In this document: one piece after another, positions 35,701 to 45,687 of the stretch
Layout of the letters: every line of letters begins with the position of its first letter
How positions within the stretch are numbered: position 1 is the stretch's first letter
Assembly (NCBI GenBank): GCA_001661515.1
Contig: LUVW01000032.1
Location: 124,001-188,000, forward strand
DNA from: Capniomyces stellatus
Lineage: Eukaryota > Kickxellomycota > Harpellomycetes > Harpellales > Legeriomycetaceae
Direction: 5' to 3'
Length of the DNA: 64,000 nt
Notes under the pieces: model-generated
Seen by the model: the letters and a program-made list of their open reading frames with translations, nothing else
Told to the model about the DNA's origin: nothing
The model's database searches: none
Translations under genes and position numbers: made by a program

Positions 35701-37714
35701 CTTCTTTTTTACTTCCTTCGCTACCGTTGCTTTTACCCTTACTACCGCCTTTGTTCTTGCTCCTCTCTTTGTCCTGCTTGCTTTCTGCATTTGGCTTTAG
35801 ACCTAGTTTACTATTCAAATTCATGTTTGGAACCCTTGGCCTAAAAAAGGCATTCACCTTTTCATTCTTTGCACTACTACTTTTTTTATCTACTTTTTCC
35901 ACCTTCTCTATTTTCGCCTCTGTCTTTTGTTCATTTGGCTGGGTATCACCATTCAACTTTAGTCTGATTTTTCTAATCGTTATACCGCTGTTTGTTGTCT
36001 TTTTTCTGCTACCTCTTATCATTGCCGTTAGCTCATTTTCGCAGTCTGATATGTTTGCTATATCCTTGTTGAATTCTTCAAGCTCTTTCTTTTCTTTTTC
36101 TTTTTCTTTCTCGTTTTCCTTCTTATTGCTTGAATTGTCGATTTTTAGTCCAGATATATTCAGTATCCTGTCGTTCAACAGCTTTTCATTGATCTCTATC
36201 TTCTTAAATACCTCCAGCCCATCCGTCTCTTTACTTTTATTCATTCCGCTTTCTTTGTTCATTTCCGCCACACACTCCATCTTTTTCTTTCTACCCCTTT
36301 TCTTTTTAACTTGGCTAACCTCCAACTTCAAGTCTCCCACTCCCACTCCCACTGCCACTCCCACCCCTGCATCTGCCTCTGCTATTATTCCACTCTCCAG
36401 TTTTCGTTTATTACCTACCAGGCTTCCCTTTACATCGCCAGTTTCCTCATATTCATTATCGACAACATCCAATTTCCCTCCTTTGTATTCCAACTTTTTC
36501 TGTTTACCTTTGGTCTTTTCGTAACTCTTTTCGTTTATCACCTTGTTTAGTTTTTCTATCCGCTTTCTTCTTTCTTCGCTAGTTCTTTCCAACGCCTCCT
36601 TTTCTAGCTGCACCTTTTCCAACGCCTCCCTTTCCAATACCTCTTTTTCTAGCTGCCCGACAATTAACTCCCTTTTAGCCTGATCACTTGTAACCAAACC
36701 CAAGTTTTCTTTACCATCAATTTCAATTTTGGCTTCGGTCGTTTTCCCCTTTTCTCTGTTACCCTTGTTTGTTAGCTCCAACCCACCTTTAAGCTCCAAC
36801 ACTACTACTTCACCTTCTGATTTATCCAACTTCCTTGCTTTTGGCCTGGGGGTTTTCCCCCCTTCTTCTAAACTGGTCACTAACTCTGTACTTGATATAC
36901 TGATCTTTCCAATAAGATTCATTACCATGTCCTCTTTTGTTTTTATCAAAAGCTCAACCCCACTTGACTCCACAACCCCCACTTCTTTTACTTGCTCTAT
37001 TTCATTTTGTTCTTCAGCTATGTCGTCGCTATCAAGAATTTCTATTTTGTTGCTTTCCTTTAACCCCAACTTGCCTTTACCAAAAAATCCCAATTTTTGT
37101 GTTTTTTGGATCTTTTGTGTCTTACCGCCCCTCTTTACCTTTACTATATCCACCTCTTTCCCTTCCCGTGCTCTTTTGGCTATATCTTCAGACCCCTGCA
37201 CATCTCCCTCACTATTTTCACTTTTAGCACTTTCACTACTTTTCTCTGTTTTTTTATTTCTAGGCTTCCGCTTTGCTTTTAGGCGAACCATTTCTATATT
37301 GCCTTCATTAGAACCAGTTGCCACTGTTGTACTACATTTATCCTGCTCAACTTCCCCATCAACTCTTACAACGTCCTCGTTTCTTACTCTAGAATCACTT
37401 ATTTTGACCAGTTGCTTTGCTTCTGAATTTGCTTCTACATCCAAAACCGTAATCGATTCTGTCTCCTGATACAACGCATTGAACGCCCCGTTAACCGGAA
37501 AAGAAAAAGCCATTGCCTCTATGCTGTTGGCTCCAGCAGCTATCCCTTGCTCACCAATATTCATTTCCTTTGCTATACATTCTAAACGCGAGCCTTTATC
37601 ACCTACCACCCCTTGTTCATGGTTTGCACGGTCCCTTTGTCTCTGGTCAAAGTAATCCGCCAAGTTGTTTTTAGCCTTCAAACTTTTTTTTTGATCAACT
37701 GCCATAACTTCCAT
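32702..37714 (-). CDS. ELG1: ELG1/ATAD5-like large subunit of the PCNA-unloading RFC-like complex
   Basis: Single exon, 1670 residues. Elg1/ATAD5 with Rfc2-5 unloads PCNA, preferring SUMO- or ubiquitin-modified rings. The AAA+ region starts with DKYAPINSSQVVGNSDQVK...VRWLKSIQ (about 885-915), has Walker A GPSGCGKT (about 1111-1118), YEIHAG as in this family, and Walker B LILLDQVDLLFES (about 1220). The DQVD in place of DExx is unusual. The long N-terminus is Lys/Glu-rich and disordered. It holds PIP-box-like motifs NNLADYF (16-22) and VNAFF (about 620), and SUMO-interaction-like motifs IEILDSDD (about 225) and SVIDLDAD (about 801). A Gly/Phe-rich insert directly precedes Walker A, and NST/GSS repeats occur later. 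At twice yeast Elg1's 791 residues it is closer to vertebrate ATAD5 in size. Confidence 0.9.
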   Translation of the reverse strand: MEVMAVDQKKSLKAKNNLADYFDQRQRDRANHEQGVVGDKGSRLECIAKEMNIGEQGIAAGANSIEAMAFSFPVNGAFNALYQETESITVLDVEANSEAKQLVKISDSRVRNEDVVRVDGEVEQDKCSTTVATGSNEGNIEMVRLKAKRKPRNKKTEKSSESAKSENSEGDVQGSEDIAKRAREGKEVDIVKVKRGGKTQKIQKTQKLGFFGKGKLGLKESNKIEILDSDDIAEEQNEIEQVKEVGVVESSGVELLIKTKEDMVMNLIGKISISSTELVTSLEEGGKTPRPKARKLDKSEGEVVVLELKGGLELTNKGNREKGKTTEAKIEIDGKENLGLVTSDQAKRELIVGQLEKEVLEREALEKVQLEKEALERTSEERRKRIEKLNKVINEKSYEKTKGKQKKLEYKGGKLDVVDNEYEETGDVKGSLVGNKRKLESGIIAEADAGVGVAVGVGVGDLKLEVSQVKKKRGRKKKMECVAEMNKESGMNKSKETDGLEVFKKIEINEKLLNDRILNISGLKIDNSSNKKENEKEKEKEKKELEEFNKDIANISDCENELTAMIRGSRKKTTNSGITIRKIRLKLNGDTQPNEQKTEAKIEKVEKVDKKSSSAKNEKVNAFFRPRVPNMNLNSKLGLKPNAESKQDKERSKNKGGSKGKSNGSEGSKKEVGVMDSETLAKVTSETKAISESDRRRFKALMAKESLGLETPWPGNVFGRLEHVKGGSEQGELRKCAEDVRSDCGKSSDDKKSIRWKVPVLNLNSTRKPEMKFEAVESGSAQKGRCGGDLASKIMGISLQDSVIDLDADLGVEGGETKESLACDRWGRLREKLAAIGESKGLVGVNLIPQKCWQKLKEDLPANQRHNVRIIESLAEGSKKHESLLLADKYAPINSSQVVGNSDQVKEMVRWLKSIQLTNNKAVISSGAEDEQAGGGTEQTNESGAGDEGRGNGTDSEEFDSDFYDEMPGKKAKGTKKQKMEPRSNQKSEGKQKREKKNHKINDSELKELLESSGFERDEVDFFLNYMSDPLAAVNSGGKRRKRMHLFGSNRTGRQSFQPTRAGGSEVGLEDGAEFGSGEGFGEGSGDGFGFGLGFGSGDGFGFGGVGISLLSGPSGCGKTAAVYAVARECGYSVYEIHAGMVRGGKSLMTLLADLVRTHVVTSNKLFKPNSNSNSSVQSGVQSGVQSMVGTVSVQKNISQVFGSSNNSKSSNSNVENEKVLILLDQVDLLFESDTGLWTALQIIAQQSKRPIIMTCNNRKYIPHTFLQLTKSFVFNYPTPAECSPYMSLVIASECGYLFSNQIISLVCRNFGCDLWRLFSWVGTDLVQALRNCRNLGFDIDIDSGFGFGLGPGPGPGFNLLAFVFGGFQHQLDPPPCTRAVDDVAINSVLSVLSNNNECYSQYLDYLNHSSLPSCNPIANSTNSTNSTNSSGSSGSSGSSDCARMVSELDWTFSLSELLAETDSLFSTIPHLSELFFEPLFTFNKSFAVPDSTTPFDYLAIDSRLFPSSTPINSNQLFIPLFLFNQYLALTTHPLPPILLSSQLSTSSQTHKHSPLFNNIPQVLNPSNSAFSPIEPLLNSNFTFKRASLNSSNFYCHYLPYISKIASYDILRLNSPTTTSPSSSLTDSAHNTFFNQFKKRTRSQANSFTPYLHPLESPQLLALSRIYNFS
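34395..34500 (-). repeat. Gly/Phe-coding minisatellite inside ELG1
   Basis: Imperfect short units with CCCAAACCCA and CCAGAC cores on the plus strand, read on the minus strand as alternating Gly-Phe-Gly with Ser/Asp/Glu (about residues 1072-1107), immediately before Walker A. Confidence 0.85.
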
Positions 37715-39008
37715 AACTTTTCCTTTTTCCTTTTTCCCTTTTTTATTCTCCTTCTTGCTACGATTTTTATCGAAAACCCTGGATTTGCCGTTTCCTATTG
37801 AAGTCCCGGTTTATATAAAAGCACACTATTTCCTTTACGCTGCCTTTTTTTTGTATATCCACACAATTCTATTACTTTTTTGTTCTCGACTCTATATTCA
37901 ATCTTCTTTTCTTTTCTGCTTTCCTTTTAACCTTGTGCTTGATTTCCATCTATTTAAACTTGAGTTTTAGACTCGAACTGTATCACAACTCTCGACAATG
38001 TACTTCAGCGCCTTACTCTTTCTTTTCAGAACTAAGCTTAAACCCAACTATAGTTTATTCCTCTCCAAATATTCTTAGAGCAGTCGAGGAATTGGTATTT
38101 TTGCCTACCAGCATCCAGTGTAGGCCAGGAAGGTGTTGCTTGTACGGAAGTTAAAAATAAAATTGTTGGACTCGTGGTTCGGCTGAATTTGCCAAACTCA
38201 CCAAGACTCTGTTTAAATATCGGATGTTTATAAATAAGGCACCAACCGTTGATATAACGTTGGTTTTGTTTTGTTAGCATTCAACTTTTTATTTATTATC
38301 ATTTAAAGCCGTAATTATATTGTGTACGTTGCTTTGTTTATTGAATTTAATTTGAAAATAATTTAATTGAAAATGCAAAACAAAAAAAAAACTAAAATAA
38401 TATAAAAACTGTCCCTAATAAAAAAAAAACTACGTGTAGAATAGTGTTTGCCATCTGGCCATTGGGCGTTTCTGTGATTATTTCGGATTTATAGCAAATA
38501 GGCAGTGTTAAAACACTTTTGAACACCAACTTTTGTTTACAAAGAACCCGTTTGGGAGAAACATCGAGTACGTTTCAAAATACACCCAGCAAATTATAAT
38601 TCAACCTCTCTATTCGTATACTCAATTAGAATCAAAGTCGGTTTAATTGATCTATTCTCTTTATTTAGAAATTAAAAAAGTCGTGCTCAATAAAAAGTAA
38701 ATACCCCGAGAGTGCTTATTGGACAATGCCGTATTAATCACTAAAGCTAAAAAGAAAAAAACCAAAGGACAAGATATGCTCTAGAAAAATAATTAAACCG
38801 TCAAGTTGAGAGATTGGAACCAAATATCAATCTCTTTATTTTAAATTCAGATTTCAACTTTTATTTCACTTTTATTTCAAAACTGTGAATTGTGTTTTTT
38901 TTAAACTTTGCTTTATAAGAGTAAATAACAGCAAAGAGCAATAGAGTAGAATTGGCTTAAACAAATTCCAGTAAAGAGGGCGGATTGAAAACACAAGATT
39001 TAAAAAGG
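37715..39008. other. Divergent intergenic region between ELG1 and STE14
   Basis: 1.3 kb serving as promoter for ELG1 (-) and STE14 (+). Left part pyrimidine-rich, right part A-rich. No gene supportable; open frames of 60-80 codons here overlap on opposite strands and lack features. Confidence 0.5.
37811..37820 (-). promoter_or_regulatory. TATA element of ELG1
   Basis: TTTTATATAA read on the minus strand, about 97 nt upstream of the ELG1 start codon. The motif is nearly palindromic, so orientation is inferred from the gene. Confidence 0.35.
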
Positions 39009-40302
39009 ATGGTCGGTAAAAATGCACAGTTGGCAGAAAGTTGGTGGACTCCAGTGGTGGATGTAGATTTTGTCAAGAACGAGCCGCACAACATAGCAAT
39101 AATGGCGTTTTCGCTTGGTAGTATCTTTGGACTGGGATTCTTGCTTTCAGTACTCAGAATTGGATACGGAATAGGCGTGCTGGGCGGGTTTCTAGCATTT
39201 GTCTCCTTGTATCACATTTTAGAGTATTTGGGAGTCTCAATGTACAACCCAAAACGAGTGGTTATGGATTGTAAGTGCTACCAGTCTTTTCCATCCCATT
39301 TACCACCTTTTCCATATATTTTTTAATTCCTTTTTTGTTAAAAAAAAGGGGGAAATGACTTTGAATTCGAGTGTGTATTGATTGAATATCAGGACTAGAC
39401 AAGTCTTGAGCGGATATATTGAATTTTAAAATACTCACAAGGTGAATGATTAACTGGCTGATGCGCTGTTCAATACTATTATAGCATTCATGATAAACCC
39501 TGATGGCAAGTACCGGTATGTATACTCGATGTTATTCTCTGTATTCGAGTTCCTTGTTGGTCTGTACTTTTGGCCTTTTCTTAAATCCCCATCCGTTTTA
39601 ACCTTGCTCGGTAATAATTTCAATTATTCAGTATTACATTGCGTTGTTTAACACGCTTGCCGATTGTATTGACAAAGTTGAATATGGATCAACAACATGG
39701 TTAAGAATTGTGTTTTATTGATATAGGGTTTGTTATGGCAGTTTTTGGTCAATTTATGCGATTTACCGCAATGACAACAGCAAAGTCCAGCTTTAATCAC
39801 TTAATCGCGGACTCCAAGCAACCAGACCATGTTTTGATCACACATGGAATATTCAAGTAGGTGGGAAATACCATTTTATTCGACGCCTGAGTTTACACTG
39901 GATTGGCTATTATCTTTTTTTTTTTTTTTTTTTNNNNNTTTTTTTTTTTTTTTTTTTTTTTTTTTAGATGAATTGTTTTGAGTTTGTATAAACCAAACAC
40001 GCTTGGTGTACCTGTTAAGCTAAAATAAGTACACACACACACACGCACGATGAAATAGATACGAAAGGCATCCATCGTATGTTGGATACTTTATTTGGGC
40101 AACAGGACTTCAGATAATGCTAGTGAATCCAGTCAGTTTGATCATGTTTATAATGGTTTTGGGAGAGTTTTTTGTTAGCAGGGTTAAGTACGAGGAAGAG
40201 ACTTTGATCAGATTTTTTGGCGATGACTATTTGAGCTACATGAGAAATGTCCCTACACTTGTCCCTTTTACCCAAAGGCCATCCAAAACAAAAGAAAACT
40301 AG
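39009..40302 (+). CDS. STE14: Protein-S-isoprenylcysteine O-methyltransferase, four exons
   Basis: ER-membrane enzyme that methylates the C-terminal prenylcysteine of CaaX proteins such as Ras, Rho and lipopeptide pheromones, using S-adenosylmethionine. Exons 39009-39270, 39485-39610, 39727-39856 and 40059-40302 join in phase to 253 residues, normal for the family. An N-terminal hydrophobic region (FSLGSIFGLGFLLSVL, GVLGGFLAFVSLYHILEYLGVSMYNP) is followed by DSFMINPDGKYRYVYSMLFSVFEFLV, then FNHLIADSKQPDHVLITHGIFKYERHPSYVGYFIWATGLQ. The last piece is the ICMT signature (HG.F.Y.RHPSY.G) carrying cofactor-contacting residues; RVKYEEETLIRFFGDDYLSYM near the end is also conserved. The start is the first ATG, since the frame upstream has none. 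Intron 3 contains a poly-T stretch with five Ns. Confidence 0.96.
39915..39965. repeat. Poly-T run with five Ns in STE14 intron 3
   Basis: Nineteen T, NNNNN (39934-39938), then 27 T. It marks an unresolved homopolymer length in the assembly. An AC dinucleotide tract (about 40030-40046) lies further along the same intron. Confidence 0.9.
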
Positions 40303-40567
40303 CGTGGAGGATCGAGTAAAGTAAAAGTCAAGCATAAACGAGATGTCCCAACTAGAATAAATATATTATGCATAATGTTGTACATGATTTTGGAAGAGTT
40401 TCGGTTTTTAGCGCTTTGGAAAGTGTTGATATTTTTCTAGAATTGAATTTTTTTAAAAACTTAATAAATAAACCAAACAGTATTAATAACTGCTGAAATC
40501 AAAACAAAGTGAACCAGATAAAGATCCATTGAATAATTAACGGTGGGTGTATTAACCAATCAAATGA

Positions 40568-42970
40568 TTATTCGTTGTTTCCACCATTTTCGCGAGCATA
40601 GCTCTTTCTTCCCCATTCGAAAATAGTGACGGGACCAGACAGGGATTCAACTAGATAAAGAAAAAACAAGTCAGTCAAAAATAACTTTGTTAAATATATT
40701 ACAAATGCAGAAACAAATATTCAAGGACAACTAGAGTATAACAGAGTGTGATTTGATTAGTTAGACGTGTATATTTACCTTTAGGAGTTTTGACGAGCTT
40801 TAGGTGCTCGTTGACGGACTGTGATGACACAAACGAGTTCTAGTAATGAGTAAAAAAAAGGGAAGGAAGGAGAAGAGATCAATTTAAGCACATTTAGATA
40901 AAGATTGGATTGTGTCGATAAAGTTAGAAAATCAAGAGCATATACAACAGTGGACATTTTAAGCAATATTTAATATTGATGGTATTATAGTAGATGTGTG
41001 GTTTTTGTTTTTACTTGAGATTCAGAGTATTCGAATACTTGAACAAGAGACTCAGGTTGGGTCTTTAAGTTGGAAGCATAAGACACCCACAAGTTGCCGT
41101 TGCAGTCAAATGAAGCATCAACAGGGAGTTGATCTGGACTGTCAGGTTTTATGATTTTAAGGTCTTGCAGTAGCGCTTTATTGTCCGATTTGTCTGACCA
41201 GGTCCAGGACAAAACCGCAGAAACCCTAAAAAACAGTATTTCGTATTCAGCAATCAAGAATTGTTCAACAGGCTGGGCCATCGGCAAGTGCTTAATGAAT
41301 GTGGCATAAAGTAACTGGTGTGGCATTTACCCTTCAATGATTGCAACAACAGAGTTGGTGTTCTGTTTGCTTGATGTGATTTTAAGCACTCCAATATCGG
41401 TGATTCCTGATGCCAGGTCGCCAAGAATTTCCTTGATGTCAACTGATTGCAGATTCAGCCCACTATTGATGTCCCAGACCTTAATTGTCCCATCGCCCGA
41501 CCCTGAAACAACCGTGTTTGGAGAGAAATCCGGAACATTAATTGTAGAAACAAACCTAATCAAGTTGATTGTAAACGCAAAATAAATAAAATTTGAATAA
41601 AACAAGCTTGATCTTTACACATCTATTCATTCACCAGTATGTCCATACGCCTTTAAATCGCCAAATCCTGCTTACTCTGTGTGGCCAAGACAGAATGCAA
41701 CAATAGTGTAACTGTTGGGGTATTGACTGATTCTGATTTTTTCATCACGGTCGGCTGATAATATATACTGCTTCTTGCTTGGACTGCCTGAACTAACTGT
41801 GTTTGCTGCTTTTTTGTATTCAATTGCTTTTGATGGGTATCTAAACGCCTAACCAAAAAATAAATAAAAAAGGATACATATAAAATCAGACCCAACCCAT
41901 TTAACTTGTCTCCAACGGGTAAACTGGCATAAATCACATTCTTAACTTACAACGTCTGTCATAATCGATACATGTCCTAACAAGATCTCTGGCTTGAAGT
42001 CTGTTTCGTTTGATCCAATCTTGAACCTAATTCGTGTTATTTTCAACAACACACGCAAATAACAGAATCCCCCAGTTTACTAAATATTATCTTCCAGACC
42101 GTGGCGCCAAGCCACATAATGCCCCTTCTAATATGGACATGTCATGGATCGTATTATGGTTTTATTTTATTACCTAACCGCGTCGCCAAACTTATCAGCA
42201 ACAATGACATACTCGCCCAACTCGTCAAAGCAAACAGCGTTGCATCGCTTTGCGTTTTCTCTATTTAACCAAGTGTGCATTTAAAGTTAATATCAGTACC
42301 TAAGAGTAATGAAAACGCATTGGAAATAGGGCTTTACTTACGCAAAGTTGATCACTGTCCAGTCTGACACTTGGTAAACAAACACCATCTTGTTATTTGT
42401 GATAATGGAAAACTTGGATCCATCCAAGCTAGCCGCGCTTCCTCTAATAGTGTAGTCAACCTCAACCACCTGTTTCTGCTCCTTGTTCTTCTTTGCCTTT
42501 TTCTTTCTAGGACCCGTTTTTTGCTCTCCCTCTACCTCCGCTTCTACCTCTGCCTCCACCTCCTTCTCGGTCTCTTGTACCTGGTTAGCTGGTACTTTTA
42601 AAGCTTTGAATCCCTGGATCTTTATTATACCACTCTCCTTGTTCTCTTCAAATGTTGAGGCAATTATCGCATTTTTTCTACTCGGATATTCAAACATTCA
42701 ATCAATTAACATTTTCTCAACCAACTCGATTTTATCGTCATTTTCATCGCCTTTTATTTGTTCAAGAGGATATCGTGTTTAGTGACAATAAATCCAATTT
42801 TTATACTTTTCTAATATAATTCATTCAATTGACCTTATCATTTTAAATTATATATATTGAAGATTGCCTGAAACTCACTTGATGTCGTATACTTGGAAAT
42901 CCGACCCACCAGCCAACACCACTAGATTTGGACTAACGCTGGTGATTTTAGAAATTTGTGTGCTTGGCAT
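40568..42970 (-). CDS. TRM82: tRNA (guanine-N7) methyltransferase non-catalytic WD40 subunit, nine exons
   Basis: Partner of the Trm8 methyltransferase that makes m7G46 in tRNA; Trm82 (human WDR4) is the WD-repeat scaffold. Minus-strand exons 42970-42879, 42677-42342, 42260-42174, 42026-41951, 41848-41676, 41555-41331, 41225-41015, 40839-40779 and 40650-40568 join in phase to 447 residues (yeast Trm82: 444). Diagnostic stretches are recreated at the joins: [72 protein letters not shown] then [15 protein letters not shown], and [13 protein letters not shown] Glu/Lys-rich insertion ([15 protein letters not shown]...RKKKAKKNK) follows the first blade, as in other fungal members. Nine exons in 2.4 kb make it the most intron-dense gene of the window. 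Its 3' end converges on STE14, 265 bp away. Confidence 0.93.
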
Positions 42971-43552
42971 CTCTAATACTGTCTAGTAATCGATTTTATT
43001 GTCTTTAATTCAAACCAAGAATCGGATTTGTGAGTCCAGAATAATTATATCAACAAACAACGACTTTTGTCAAATATTTGATTCTTAAAAAAACATTTTT
43101 TTTTAAATCGAAAAGCTTCTAGTTTAAAATTACCAGTTTCTACTTTCTAGCTTTTTTTTTTCTCTCACTCAAAGAACCAATCGATTTGGTTGTAAATCAA
43201 AATTTGCTTTGGCTAAACACGAAATTTGACTTGGTGGATGATTTATTTACTTATTGAAATATGACTTGGTGATATTTAAGCTGCAATACATCTCGATTCA
43301 ATATTATACAACATTGCGATGATCATGTTTAAGCTAACTCTTGGTTTGATTAATAGTTGGGTAAAGACTAGAATAAAGGTATAATAAATGTACATATATA
43401 ATATAAAGTATAAATAAAAAAAGTAATAAAGCATTAAAATATGGTAATAAAAAGAGGAAAAGATGAAAAGGTGAAAACAAACACACGTACACAAATATAT
43501 ATAAATAGCCATCGAAAAAAAATATCCGAATACAAAGACGTCAAAGTTACTT
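42971..43552. other. Spacer between ADA2 and TRM82
   Basis: 582 nt, tandem genes on the minus strand. Contains the TRM82 promoter and ADA2 3' end; T-tracts at 43095-43106 and 43150-43160. No gene seen. Confidence 0.5.
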
Positions 43553-45687
43553 TTAAGTCCTCCCCTCTTCATCATCAGGAGCAGAGATCCACCCAGCCTC
43601 AATGAAAAAGTCGTAAATAGAGTCCACCTTACTTGAGTTTATATTTATCAGCAAGTCATGTGCTCTGCTTCGCTCAAGAATGCCAAATTTAGCATACTCG
43701 CTCAACAAAGCCTCTTTCAACACTATATAAGGCCTTGGCAGAATCTTCAGATTTTCACACAGCTCAGATTCACTCGATGACAAAAGCTGGGTCCCATCAG
43801 CCTTCTTTAAATCCAGTGATGCGTTTCTTTTACCCTGCAGCTTGCCCCCAGTCGACATTTCAACACCAGTCTACAACAGCCAAATACAAGCACAAGTACA
43901 AAAACAATTAATGATGTTATAGAATAGTAAAGACAGATACACAGCTATTTATGGCACAATAATCTCTTACCTCTCTTTGTACATGCTTGATGGCAAGCTT
44001 ATGTAGTCGTTCTAATGTTTGGATGCAGTCGCGTGCTAACCCAGACCGTGCCCGGGATTGTCTCAGCAGTCTTTCGCTCTCAAACTGATTGCCATCTGCA
44101 ATTGATGTTATGCCATTCTGGCGCCATTCCTGGAGCTGCAGAATTCTTCTTTTTAATGCCAGTTCATCTAAACAAACAAACATACAGATAACAAATAATT
44201 GAACAATAAATAATTGAACAATAAATAATTAAACAATAAATAATTAAACAATAAATAATTAAACAATAAATAATAAATAAATCATAAATAAATAAGTAAA
44301 AATGTGTATAGCTGATTCCAAGTGTCGCTGTTTTATTTTTAAAGAAATGCATTATTTCTGTGCTTACTGAATAGCCCCTCTGTAAAAACCTTAAAATCCT
44401 CAACACACATCATTCGGGCAAAAACTTTTACTTTGTTCAGCAATTCTCGGTCCTCAGCTGTTCTCTTCTTTTCTGCTGCTGTTACTTTGCCAAAGTCCAG
44501 CAGTCCATACTCAATCAAAAACTGCTTCCTCTCAACTCGTCTTTCCAGCTTGCTGTTGTATATCTCCATAATCACCATCTTCAGAGCTGTCTCCTCAGCC
44601 GTGTCCTCCTCACTGAAAAACAGATCTTTAATCAGCTGCTCTGCCTCGTTTTCATATTCGACCTCAAACTCTTGTCGCCCAGGCATATACCCTACAATCT
44701 CGTGATTTGTGGGCTGCGACGAAAGTGTCTTTGCCTGCTTGCTTGCCGCTTTAGCTCGCTCGTTCGCATCTGGAAGTATCACAGTTGGCCCCAACTCCAC
44801 CTCCATGTCCTACAAACCCACCACAACCATCGCCATTTTTTTTTAAATATCCTCTGCTTTTGTTTTATGCCAACTCTGTTGTTTTGTTTATCAAAGTCTC
44901 GGGTTTGAAAGCAAAATAAAAATAAAACCCTATCTCAACAAAATAAAAAAAAAATAAGACCTTACTGGGATTGGCCAATGTTCAGAATTCACATAAACCT
45001 CATAGTAGTGATCCTCGCATTCTTCTTTAGTCTTTGTTCCTACATACCCTGCTGCCTCTTCCCAATTGCCCATACCAAACTGAATTATTCCGTCAATCAA
45101 CAGAAGCTCCTCATCCGCCGACCAGTCGTTTGTAAATATCGGGAAATTATGCCTCGACTACAACAATTCCAACAAACAAGCTCAGTAAACTAAAACATTC
45201 TCTGGTTGATTCTTCCCCAATTACTGATATTATCATCAATATCAACATCACGCCACTCCCCCCTTCCCTCATTTACACTTTACACTTACTGCTATGCTGT
45301 ATGGATGGTTCGCTTTGTGTGTGCCGATTTCTACTCCCTTTGAAAAACATGTTACGCATAGGTCAAATTCCGAACATTCAGCACAGCTTATTCTTACTAT
45401 ATCTGTCAAGTTTGCTTGACAGTTGTCGCAATGAAACTTTTGGCCCGCTATAGTACATTAACAGCGTCTTTCTTTTAAAGAAAACTCCACCATCTTTACT
45501 TTTTATTTTTTCAATTGCATTTTTCATTCCTGCACATTGCAGTGCGTCTTTTTTTTCTTTTTCTTTTCATTGTTTCTTTTTACTTTAACTCTGCTCTCAA
45601 ATCCGTTTATCTAACTTAATTAGACACGTTTCGTTTACCTTCACTAGCAATAACTACTGTGCTACGTTTTCGATGAGTAACTGTCAT
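43553..45687 (-). CDS. ADA2: SAGA/ADA histone acetyltransferase adaptor Ada2, six exons
   Basis: Ada2 couples Gcn5 to nucleosomes in the SAGA and ADA complexes. Minus-strand exons 45687-45639, 45447-45290, 45157-44966, 44809-44368, 44167-43971 and 43870-43553 join in phase to 451 residues (yeast 434). Exon 2 encodes a ZZ zinc finger (about 20-65): FHCDNC...CAECSEFDLCVTCF, then GTHKANHPY. Exon 3 is the SANT domain (FTNDWSADEELLLIDGIIQFGMGNWEEAAGYVG) continuing to HYYEVYVNSEHWPIP, an Ada2 signature. Exon 4 holds GYMPGRQEFEVEYENEAE, typical of the linker. Exon 6 contains a C-terminal SWIRM domain: LPRPYIVLKEALLSEY...SRAHDLL...DSIYDFFIEAGW. All joins keep phase. The start exon encodes only 16 residues but leads straight into AGQKFHCDNC, supporting it. 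Confidence 0.95.
44191..44270 (-). repeat. 15-bp AT-rich tandem repeat in ADA2 intron 4
   Basis: About five copies of ACAATAAATAATTGA/ACAATAAATAATTAA read on the plus strand, close to the acceptor end of ADA2 intron 4 (44367-44168 on minus). Confidence 0.9.

Noticed and set aside
39893..40075. Minus-strand Lys-rich frame across the poly-T/N tract
   Set aside because: Produced by the homopolymer and ambiguous bases inside STE14 intron 3.
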